The notes beneath the pieces were generated by a model. It saw nothing but the letters and a program-made list of their open reading frames with translations. It made no database searches and had not been told where the DNA came from. Source: an uncultured Clostridium sp. (GTDB lineage: Bacteria > Bacillota > Clostridia > TANB77 > CAG-508). Taken from it: DNA of 8,912 bases. The stretch covers positions 1 to 8,912 of the forward strand of contig CAMGAZ010000046.1 in NCBI GenBank assembly GCA_946008205.1, read 5' to 3'. Position numbers and translations under genes: made by a program. Positions 1 through 5,902 of this stretch are shown here, in pieces (within the stretch, counting starts at the first letter, position 1; each line of letters starts with the position of its first letter).

Positions 1-156
1 AAGGTAAAGCCGATATGTACTCATCTTGGATGTGAATTATATTTCAACAATGTTGATAAAGTCTGGGAATGTCCATGTCATGGTTCAAAATTCACATATG
101 ATGGTAAGTCAATAGAAGTACCAAGCAACAAGAATTTAAAAAATATAACGTTTTAA
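1..156 (+). CDS. Rieske [2Fe-2S] domain protein, C-terminal fragment
   Basis: The frame is open from the first base and ends at TAA 154-156, leaving 51 residues of a gene that begins outside the window. It carries both Rieske boxes: CTHLGC (residues 6-11 of the fragment) and CPCHGSKF (24-31). C6, H8, C24 and H27 would bind the [2Fe-2S] cluster, and C11 with C26 would form the disulfide seen in bc1-type Rieske folds. The short tail after box II (YDGKSIEVPSNKNLKNI) resembles the C-terminus of clostridial and bacillar FAD-dependent oxidoreductases that end in a Rieske domain (YhfW-like). That full-length identity is inferred, because the flavin domain is not visible. A stand-alone Rieske ferredoxin is the alternative. 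No hairpin terminator follows the stop; the next promoter starts 10 bp downstream. Confidence 0.88.
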   Translation, partial: KVKPICTHLGCELYFNNVDKVWECPCHGSKFTYDGKSIEVPSNKNLKNITF

Positions 157-165
157 ATAATGTAG

Positions 166-195
166 TTGACTCAACTAGTTCTCAAGAGTTATAAT
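166..195 (+). promoter_or_regulatory. Sigma-A type promoter for the L,D-transpeptidase gene
   Basis: TTGACT (166-171) and a perfect TATAAT (190-195) are separated by 18 bp. Transcription would begin near 202, only about 16 nt before the chosen ATG at 218. A 13-bp dyad AGTTGA-C-TCAACT (164-176) overlaps the -35 box and could be a repressor site. Confidence 0.7.
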
Positions 196-207
196 ATGCT
201 TATGATT

Positions 208-213
208 GGAGAG
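208..213 (+). promoter_or_regulatory. Ribosome binding site that decides the L,D-transpeptidase start
   Basis: GGAGAG lies 4 nt upstream of ATG 218. An in-frame TTG at 206 overlaps this Shine-Dalgarno sequence and would sit only a few bases from the predicted transcript 5' end, so ATG 218 is preferred. Confidence 0.6.
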
Positions 214-217
214 AAGC

Positions 218-1219
218 ATGGAAAAAAATCATAAGAGAGGTACTAGAAGCAAGCAACAGATGATATTAATTGTAATTATTATCATTTTGATACTATCAAT
301 TTCAACGATTATTATTAATGCTATTCCTAATAATAAAACAAAAGAGGTATCATATGTAAGTAATGAAAATATCTTAGAAAACAATGAAAACATAGAAAAT
401 ATAGAAAGTGAAAATATCATTGCTGAAAATAAAATAAATGTTATAGAAGAAAATCTAATAATTGAAGAAGTTAATAAAATTGAAGAACCACCAGCAAAAA
501 ACGTTGGAGGGACAAGGTATAGATTAGAAGTAAATTGTGAGCAAAATGTGGTTAATGTATATGAAAAAGATGAAAATGGTGAGTATACAAATTGTATAAA
601 AGCAATGCTTTGCTCTATTGGACCAGCAACTCCAATGAGTGGCACATATAGCTTAAAAAAATATGGTGGATGGGAATGGAAAGGCTTATTTGGAGATGTT
701 TATGGACAATATGCTACTCAAATAACTGGAAATATCCTATTCCATTCTGTACCATATACAGAAAAATATAATAAAGCAAGCTTAGAATATTGGGAATATG
801 ACAAATTAGGTACTCCTGCTTCAATGGGATGTGTTAGGCTAACGGTAAGAAATGCAAAATGGATATATGATAATTGTGCTTCTGGAACTAAAGTAATGTT
901 CTATTCCGACGCTAATCCAGGACCTCTTGGTAAACCAACTGAACAAAAAATTTCTTCAGAAGGAAACTATAACAGCTGGGATCCAACAGACCCAGACCAT
1001 AATAACCCATGGAAAAATTATGGTAAGGAAGATCCGCCAGCAAGCAAAGAAAATGAAATAATTGAAAATGTAGAAGATAATAATATAGAAAATAATGAAA
1101 ATATAAATAGCCTAATAAATGATACAAAAACAAACGATGAGGTTACAGATAATGAGGAAATAAGCAATGCTGTAAAGGATAATATAATTAATGATTTAGA
1201 TGGTTATAATAACGATTAA
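218..1219 (+). CDS. Membrane-anchored L,D-transpeptidase (YkuD family)
   Basis: This 333-residue protein should form 3-3 cross-links in peptidoglycan, or attach proteins to it, outside the membrane. After a basic N-terminus (residues 1-14) comes one hydrophobic segment (15-36), an uncleaved-looking anchor. A Glu/Asn/Ile-rich linker runs to about residue 85. The catalytic domain (about 90-230) starts at RYRLEVNCEQNVVNVY and contains the family signature: H176 in LFHSVPY and the nucleophile C205 in ASMGCVRL, with R207 after it. A WDPTDPDHNNPW segment and a second acidic Asn-rich tail (about 250-333) follow; the tail has no recognisable fold. ATG 218 is chosen over the in-frame TTG 206 because of the ribosome site at 208-213. 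The gene has its own promoter and may be co-transcribed with rubredoxin 42 bp downstream, although the two have no obvious functional link. Family assignment is firm; the exact substrate cannot be told. Confidence 0.93.
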   Translation: MEKNHKRGTRSKQQMILIVIIIILILSISTIIINAIPNNKTKEVSYVSNENILENNENIENIESENIIAENKINVIEENLIIEEVNKIEEPPAKNVGGTRYRLEVNCEQNVVNVYEKDENGEYTNCIKAMLCSIGPATPMSGTYSLKKYGGWEWKGLFGDVYGQYATQITGNILFHSVPYTEKYNKASLEYWEYDKLGTPASMGCVRLTVRNAKWIYDNCASGTKVMFYSDANPGPLGKPTEQKISSEGNYNSWDPTDPDHNNPWKNYGKEDPPASKENEIIENVEDNNIENNENINSLINDTKTNDEVTDNEEISNAVKDNIINDLDGYNND

Positions 1220-1261
1220 TAGTTATTAAACATATACAAAAATGAAAAAGGAGGCGATATT

Positions 1262-1402
1262 ATGGCAAAATATAGATGTACTTTATGTGGATACATATAT
1301 GATGATGCAACAGAAGCAGTTAAATTTGAAGATTTACCAGATGATTGGACATGTCCTTTATGTGGAGCTGGAAAATCTGACTTCGAAAAAGTAGAAGAAT
1401 AA
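1262..1402 (+). CDS. Rubredoxin, short form
   Basis: This 46-residue protein carries one Fe(Cys)4 centre and transfers single electrons in the cytoplasm of anaerobes, commonly to oxygen- or peroxide-reducing enzymes. The ligands are C6 and C9 in CTLCGYIYD and C31 and C34 in CPLCGAGKSDF. The aromatic core residues Y4, Y11, F22 and W29 are present. Most rubredoxins have 52-54 residues; here the loop between the two knuckles is about seven residues shorter (DDATEAVKFEDLPDDW), as in the short Desulfovibrio desulfuricans type. A strong AAGGAGG (1248-1254) sits 7 nt before ATG 1262. No separate promoter is obvious, so it probably depends on transcription from upstream. The redox partner is not encoded nearby, unless it is the Rieske protein at the window start. 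Confidence 0.95.
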   Translation: MAKYRCTLCGYIYDDATEAVKFEDLPDDWTCPLCGAGKSDFEKVEE

Positions 1403-1419
1403 TTGGATTTTACATTTCA

Positions 1420-1528
1420 AAAAAGAGATATTATATTTTATAAATAAGAATTGGAAGTTCATTTTCAAGTGACATAGTCACTAGTTAGAAAGACCTATTT
1501 GAATTTATGAAATATTATATCTCTTTTT
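1420..1528. terminator. Long bidirectional stem-loop between convergent genes
   Basis: The arms 1420-1445 and 1503-1528 are reverse complements apart from one T-T mismatch and one G-T pair. They enclose a second perfect dyad at the apex, AGTGAC-ATA-GTCACT (1468-1482). The outer end reads CTCTTTTT on both strands, so the structure can act as an intrinsic terminator for rubredoxin (plus) and for the Crp/Fnr gene (minus). At about 109 nt it is far longer than an ordinary terminator, so a small mobile repeat or a structured RNA is also possible. Confidence 0.7.
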
Positions 1529-1536
1529 GCAATATT

Positions 1537-2160
1537 TTAATAAAGTAACTTAATTTTATTTCCTTTTCTTTCAATAAAACCTTCATCCACCAAATACTTT
1601 AATTCTCTTGTCATAGCACTCCTATCAACGCTTAAATAGTCTGCGAGGCTAGTCATGGATATAGGAAGAGTTATATTCTTATTAAAGCTCTTACTTGATA
1701 AAATAGAAAAATAAGTAAGTAATTTGTCACGTATGGTTCTCTTGGAAAGAATTTCGATTCTAGTATTTTGATGAACAGCTTGAGCTAGTACTAATTCCAA
1801 AAGGCTAGATACTAATGTAGAATGATACTTGCAGTTACTTTTACATTTTTCATGTATATCATCATATAAAAACAAAAGAACTTCGCATTTGTCCATAGCT
1901 AGGACAAAAAGCTCGTGATTTGTGTGAACAGGATAAAAGGCTTCACCGAAAATATCGTTTGTAATGAAGCTTTCTATAATATCTTTATTACCATTTAAAT
2001 CATATCTAATTAAATCAGCTTTTCCTGAAAGTAAAATACAAATTTGTTTCCTTTTTTCTATATAAGTAGTAATAATACTGCCTTTATTAAAGGTTTTTCG
2101 TTGCATTTTTATACAATTACAGGAAATATCTTTTATTGTATCTAAAACATCCATTAACAT
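1537..2160 (-). CDS. Crp/Fnr family transcriptional regulator
   Basis: This 207-residue protein has the two-domain Crp/Fnr layout. An N-terminal cyclic-nucleotide-binding-like beta-barrel (about 15-115) includes KQICILLSGKADLIRYDLNG and NDIFGEAF. A long dimer helix (about 118-150) follows, then a winged helix-turn-helix (about 165-205) with SLADYLSVDRSAMTREL as the HTH and EGFIERKGNKIKLL as the wing. The barrel lacks an obvious cAMP-binding Arg-Ser pair, so another ligand is likely. Six cysteines are present (C14, C16, C41, C92, C106, C110), including an N-terminal CNC and an internal CKSNC, so an Fe-S, heme or redox input is possible but not shown. AGGAG lies 5 nt before ATG 2160; the in-frame ATG at residue 3 is less well placed. 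The gene is divergent from nrdD and shares a 116-bp regulatory gap containing a perfect palindrome, which suggests that it controls both itself and nrdD. Confidence 0.92.
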   Translation of the reverse strand: MLMDVLDTIKDISCNCIKMQRKTFNKGSIITTYIEKRKQICILLSGKADLIRYDLNGNKDIIESFITNDIFGEAFYPVHTNHELFVLAMDKCEVLLFLYDDIHEKCKSNCKYHSTLVSSLLELVLAQAVHQNTRIEILSKRTIRDKLLTYFSILSSKSFNKNITLPISMTSLADYLSVDRSAMTRELKYLVDEGFIERKGNKIKLLY

Positions 2161-2183
2161 GTAGTCTCCTAAAATTTATTATG

Positions 2184-2212
2184 ATTATACTTCAAAAACG
2201 TTGCATATGCAA
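2184..2212 (-). promoter_or_regulatory. Promoter of the Crp/Fnr regulator gene
   Basis: On the minus strand TTGCAT (2212-2207) and a perfect TATAAT (2189-2184) are 17 bp apart, with AGGAG and ATG 2160 downstream. The -35 box lies inside the palindrome 2200-2213, so a protein bound there would block this promoter. Confidence 0.6.
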
Positions 2213-2213
2213 C
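2200..2213. promoter_or_regulatory. Putative Crp/Fnr operator palindrome
   Basis: GTTGCATATGCAAC is a perfect 14-bp palindrome with the 5-N4-5 layout typical of Crp/Fnr sites (half-sites GTTGC and GCAAC). It lies in the only gap upstream of the adjacent Crp/Fnr gene. It covers that gene's -35 box and is centred about 41 bp upstream of the predicted nrdD start point. Assignment to this particular regulator is inferred from position and symmetry. Confidence 0.6.
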
Positions 2214-2234
2214 AGAAAAAATAAAATGATTGGA

Positions 2235-2240
2235 TATAAT
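2235..2240 (+). promoter_or_regulatory. -10 box of the nrdD promoter
   Basis: A perfect TATAAT stands 36 bp upstream of ATG 2277. At 17 bp upstream (2212-2217) there is no TTGACA-like -35 box. A start near 2247-2248 would place the palindrome centre (2206.5) at about -41, the usual site for class II Crp/Fnr activation. Both facts suggest an activator-dependent promoter. Confidence 0.5.
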
Positions 2241-2276
2241 TAAATAGGAAAATTGTGAATCCAAGGAGGATTATTT

Positions 2277-4205
2277 ATGAAAGTAATCAAAAGAGATGGA
2301 AGAGTTGTAGACTTTGATAGAGAGAAGATTTCAGTGGCTATTGAAAAAGCAAATAGAGAAGTTACAGCTAAGGAGAGGGCCAATAAACAAGACATAAAAG
2401 ATATTATTAAGTATATAGAAGAATTAGACAAAAAGAGAATACTTGTTGAAGATATTCAAGATGTTATAGAAGAACAACTGATGGATAAAAAGAAGTTTAA
2501 GTTGGCAAAAAAATATATGATTTACCGTTATAATAGAGCCTTAGTTAGAAAGAAAAATACAACTGATGAATCTATTTTGGGATTAATAAAAAATCATACT
2601 AGTTTAGGCATAGAGGATAATAAAAATCAAGATGCAGTACTTGCTTCAGCACAAAGAGATTACATAGCCGGAGAAGTCTCAAAAGATTTAACAAAAAGAA
2701 TTTTATTACCAGAGAAAATAGTAAAAGCACATGAAGAAGGAATTCTATATTTTCATGATATGGAATACTTTTTGCAACCAATATTTAATTCATGTCTAAT
2801 AAATATTGGAGACATGTTAGATAATGGAACTGTTATAAATGGAAAATTAATAGATAGTCCAAAAAGTTTTAGAGTTGCATGTACAATTGTTACGCAAATA
2901 ATTGCAACAGTAGCTTCTACACAATATGGAGGACAAGCTGTTGATATAAGCCATCTAGGTAAATACTTAAGAAAAAGCTATGAAAAATTCAAGAAAGAAT
3001 TAGAAGATAATTTTTTAGGAAAAATACCAACAGATGTATTAGAAGAAATTTTAAATCAAAAAGTGAAAGAGGAATTAAGTAGCGGAGTACAGACAATACA
3101 ATATCAAATTAATACATTAATGACTACAAATGGGCATTGCCCTCTAGTTTCGTTATTTTTGTATCTAAAAAATGATGATCCATACATAAAAGAAAATGCA
3201 ATGATAATAGAGGAAATATTAAAGCAAAGATATGATGGACTAAGAGATGAAAATGGAGAATATATAAACCCTGAATTTCCAAAATTAATATATGTATTAG
3301 ATGAAAATAATAGTCTAAAAGGTGGAGAATATGACTATTTAACAAAGCTAGCACTAAAATGTGCTAAAAAGACTTTAGTTCCAAGTTTTATTTCAGCTAA
3401 GAAAATGCGCGAGAATTATAGTGGTAATGTTTTTAGTCCTATGGGATGTAGCAACTTTTTATCTCCTTGGAAAGATGAAAATGGGGAGTATAAATTTGAA
3501 GGTAGATTTAATCAAGGTATTGTTAGTATAAATTTACCTCAAATTGCTATTACTTCAGAAGGTGATGAAAATAGATTCTTTGAACTTTTAGAAGAAAGAT
3601 TAGAACTATGCTATGAAGCACTAATGTGCAGGCATTATGCATTACTAGGAACAGTTAGTGATACAAGCCCTATACATTGGAAACATGGAGCAATAGCTCA
3701 TTTAAAGACAGGAGAAAAAATTGATAAATATTTAAAAGATGGATATTCTACTATATCACTTGGATATGTCGGAATATATGAAGCCACTAAATATATGAAG
3801 GGGGTTTCTAATACTGATCCAGAAGGAAAAGAGTTTGCACTAAAAATAGTAAAAACACTAAAAGAAGCTGTAGAAAGATGGAAAAAGACAACAGGAATAG
3901 GATTTTGTTTATATGGTGGAACAAATGAGATAGTATGTAAAAGCTTTGCAAAAATAGACAAAGAGAAGTTTGGAACTATACAAGATATAACAGATAAAGA
4001 ATCTTATACCAGCTCTTATCATGTTAATAAAAACGAAGATATAGAACTACAAAAAAAGTTATCATTTGAAAGTGAATTCCAAAAACTATCCTTAGGTGGA
4101 GGAGCATCACAAGTAAGTGCATCTACTATTAAAGATGATGACGAAGCTGAAGATTTAGTTAGGTTTATATATAATAATGTGCAATGTTTAGAATACATAG
4201 GATAA
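2277..4205 (+). CDS. nrdD: Anaerobic ribonucleotide reductase NrdD-like protein lacking the glycyl-radical domain
   Basis: NrdD makes deoxyribonucleotides in the cytoplasm of anaerobes with a glycyl radical that NrdG installs. This 642-residue protein begins with an ATP-cone (about 1-88; VIKRDGRVVDFDREKISVAI). The alpha/beta-barrel body contains GRFNQGIVSINL, LLGTVSDTSPI, DGYSTISLGYVGIYE and NTDPEG. Both catalytic-pocket cysteines appear to be kept: C173 in NSCLINIGDML and C391 in SPMGCSNFLSPW. It stops at IYNNVQCLEYIG, just where NrdD proteins normally continue with two CxxC zinc knuckles and a C-terminal RxxGY glycyl-radical loop; about 80-90 residues seem missing. No reading frame downstream in the window encodes them, and no nrdG is present. 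AAGGAGG (2263-2269) is 7 nt before ATG 2277. The usual GTPLES-like segment is replaced by YGGTNEIVCKSF. It could be a natural C-terminal deletion, a variant that takes its radical domain in trans, or a paralogue with another role. Confidence 0.88.
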   Translation: MKVIKRDGRVVDFDREKISVAIEKANREVTAKERANKQDIKDIIKYIEELDKKRILVEDIQDVIEEQLMDKKKFKLAKKYMIYRYNRALVRKKNTTDESILGLIKNHTSLGIEDNKNQDAVLASAQRDYIAGEVSKDLTKRILLPEKIVKAHEEGILYFHDMEYFLQPIFNSCLINIGDMLDNGTVINGKLIDSPKSFRVACTIVTQIIATVASTQYGGQAVDISHLGKYLRKSYEKFKKELEDNFLGKIPTDVLEEILNQKVKEELSSGVQTIQYQINTLMTTNGHCPLVSLFLYLKNDDPYIKENAMIIEEILKQRYDGLRDENGEYINPEFPKLIYVLDENNSLKGGEYDYLTKLALKCAKKTLVPSFISAKKMRENYSGNVFSPMGCSNFLSPWKDENGEYKFEGRFNQGIVSINLPQIAITSEGDENRFFELLEERLELCYEALMCRHYALLGTVSDTSPIHWKHGAIAHLKTGEKIDKYLKDGYSTISLGYVGIYEATKYMKGVSNTDPEGKEFALKIVKTLKEAVERWKKTTGIGFCLYGGTNEIVCKSFAKIDKEKFGTIQDITDKESYTSSYHVNKNEDIELQKKLSFESEFQKLSLGGGASQVSASTIKDDDEAEDLVRFIYNNVQCLEYIG

Positions 4206-4220
4206 AGGATGGAAGAAAAA

Positions 4221-4631
4221 ATGAAATATGAATTTGAAGTGCCAGGAGAAATAGTGGGCAAAGAAAGACCACGTGTTAATATGTATACAGGAAGAGTATA
4301 TACTCCGAATAAAACTAAAGATTATGAATTTTTAGTACAACAATATTTTAAAATAAAATATCCCAATTACCAAACGTTAGAAGGAAGAATATCAATAAAT
4401 ATAATTGCGTATTTAAAAATTCCAAAGAGTACAAGCAAAACAAAAACTCAAGAAATGCTAGAAAATAAATTAAGTCCTACAAAAAAGCCAGATGTAGACA
4501 ATATTGCTAAATCTATTTTAGATGCAATGAATGGATTTGTATTTAAAGATGATAATCAAGTTAGTAAAATATCGGTGGAAAAGAGATTTGCGCTAGAAGA
4601 AAAGGCTGTTATCACAGTGGAAGAGTATTAA
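4221..4631 (+). CDS. RusA-family Holliday junction resolvase
   Basis: RusA enzymes are small Mg-dependent nucleases that cut four-way DNA junctions and are typical of phages and prophages. This 136-residue protein has the family start (EFEVPGEIVGKERPRV) and the acidic metal-binding residues of the catalytic centre: D91 and D93 in KPDVDNIAKSILDAMNG and D110/D111 in FKDDNQV. They correspond to the three essential aspartates of E. coli RusA. Length and order match the family, so it looks intact. ATG 4221 is preferred because it follows AGGATGG (4206-4212) and starts directly on the family N-terminus. An in-frame ATG at 4209 would add four residues. The gene lies 15 bp after the nrdD stop, in the same frame, and 22 bp before the RhuM-like gene, so the three are probably one transcript. 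A phage-type resolvase behind nrdD suggests acquired DNA, though no other phage gene is visible. Confidence 0.9.
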   Translation: MKYEFEVPGEIVGKERPRVNMYTGRVYTPNKTKDYEFLVQQYFKIKYPNYQTLEGRISINIIAYLKIPKSTSKTKTQEMLENKLSPTKKPDVDNIAKSILDAMNGFVFKDDNQVSKISVEKRFALEEKAVITVEEY

Positions 4632-4653
4632 AAAATTTGAGAGGTGATTTAAG

Positions 4654-5676
4654 TTGAGTAATATAGAAAATTTGAAAGATTTAATTATATACCAAAGCCA
4701 AAATAATGAAAACATATCAGTAGAAGTTTTATATAATGAAGAAGATTTTTGGCTAACTCAAAAGTCAATGGCTAAATTATTTAATGTTGCAGAAAATAAC
4801 ATCACATATCATTTACAAAATATTTTTAAAGCGAAAGAATTAGAGGAAATTCGAACTACTCAAAAAATTAGAGTAGTTCAAAATGAAGGAAACAGGAAGG
4901 TTTCAAGAGAAGTAACATTCTATAGTTTAGATGCTATCATAGCTGTAGTATATAGAGTAAATTCAAAAGAAGCCACTGATTTTAGAATTTGGGCAACAAA
5001 TACATTAAAAGAATATATAAAAAAAGGGTTTGTCGTTAATAGCGAAATGTTAAAAAATGGACCTAAATTCGGAAAAGATTACTTTGATGAATTATTAGTT
5101 AAGATAAAAGAAATTAGAGCAAGTGAGAGAAGATTTTATCAAAAGATAACCGATATATACAAAGAGTGTAGCTATGATTATGATAAAAATAGTGAAATAA
5201 CACAAGAATTTTATAAAAATGTTCAAAACAAGTTACATTATGCAATTACAGGCATGACTGCTCCAGAGATAATTTATAACAGAGTAGATAGTAAAAAGAA
5301 AAATATGGGATTAACAACTTGGAAAAATGCACCAGACGGAAAAATACTTGAGACTGATGTTACAGTGGCAAAAAATTATTTATCACAGGAAGAAATTACA
5401 GAATTGAACAATTTAGTATCAATGTATCTTGATTATGCAGAACGTCAAGTAAAACTAGGTAAAATTATTTCAATGCAAGAGTGGAAAGAAAAGTTAGAAG
5501 TATTTTTAAAAGTAAACGAGTATAATATTTTAAAGGATAATGGAAAAATAAAGAAAGAGATAGCAGACAAATTAGCCTTAGATGAATATAAAAAATACAG
5601 AATAGTACAAGACAAGAACTATATTTCAGACTTTGATGAACTTATTGCAGAAACTAAGAATTTAAATAGTATATGA
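4654..5676 (+). CDS. RhuM-family protein
   Basis: This 340-residue cytoplasmic protein matches the Virulence RhuM family, named after a Salmonella pathogenicity-island gene. Its biochemical role is not established; members are often found in defence or mobile islands, commonly near type I restriction genes. Visible family features are FWLTQKSMAKLFNV (32-45), a likely DNA-binding helix-turn-helix, REVTFYSLDAIIAVVYRVNS (about 86-105), and an FRIWATNTLKEYIKKGF block (110-126) like that of BRO/KilA-type phage proteins. The C-terminal half is helical, with TGMTAPEIIYNRVD and LVSMYLDYAERQ, the latter a typical late family motif. The start is TTG 4654, preceded by GAGAGGTGA (4639-4647) at good spacing; the first in-frame ATG, at residue 39, would remove the conserved N-terminus. 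No restriction gene lies in the window. The protein is full length for the family. Confidence 0.88.
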   Translation: MSNIENLKDLIIYQSQNNENISVEVLYNEEDFWLTQKSMAKLFNVAENNITYHLQNIFKAKELEEIRTTQKIRVVQNEGNRKVSREVTFYSLDAIIAVVYRVNSKEATDFRIWATNTLKEYIKKGFVVNSEMLKNGPKFGKDYFDELLVKIKEIRASERRFYQKITDIYKECSYDYDKNSEITQEFYKNVQNKLHYAITGMTAPEIIYNRVDSKKKNMGLTTWKNAPDGKILETDVTVAKNYLSQEEITELNNLVSMYLDYAERQVKLGKIISMQEWKEKLEVFLKVNEYNILKDNGKIKKEIADKLALDEYKKYRIVQDKNYISDFDELIAETKNLNSI

Positions 5677-5683
5677 GCAGGCA

Positions 5684-5799
5684 CTGGTTAATGATTTGAT
5701 ATTTAAAATTTAATCAAATATTGTTTTTTGGAGCTTGCAAGTATGTTTTTATCAAATTCAACATTTATAAATAATTTTAAATATCAAACCATTAACTAG
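5684..5799. repeat. Long imperfect inverted repeat with an internal terminator-like hairpin
   Basis: The arms 5684-5710 and 5773-5799 match over 27 nt with two differences. Shorter complementary blocks inside (AAATATTG near 5717-5724 and CAACATTT near 5759-5766) extend the stem. A competing local hairpin pairs ATTTGAT (5694-5700) with ATCAAAT (5713-5719) and is followed by T6 (5724-5729), like a weak intrinsic terminator for the rhuM transcript. The two folds share the left arm and exclude each other. No T-run follows the right arm, so the long stem is not itself a classical terminator. Confidence 0.6.
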
Positions 5800-5834
5800 T
5801 AACATCAGCTTATAGAAAAAATATATATAACAAC

Positions 5835-5863
5835 TTGATAATTATGTAAAATAGTTGTATACT
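5835..5863 (+). promoter_or_regulatory. Sigma-A type promoter of sufCB
   Basis: TTGATA (5835-5840) and TATACT (5858-5863) are spaced 17 bp apart, placing the start point near 5870, about 33 nt before the sufC ATG. No clear IscR/Rrf2-type site was recognised around it. Confidence 0.65.
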
Positions 5864-5902
5864 AATATAGCAAAAATGTGACTAGATAAGAAGGAGAAAT
5901 AT

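Noticed and set aside
229..645. Minus-strand frame of 138 codons opposite the L,D-transpeptidase
   Set aside because: Complement of the Asn/Glu-rich linker, giving a Ser/Ile/Phe-rich product; no start signals and the opposite strand is clearly coding.
5684..5799. IS-type terminal inverted repeats
   Set aside because: No transposase frame lies between the arms, and no target-site duplication was seen outside them.
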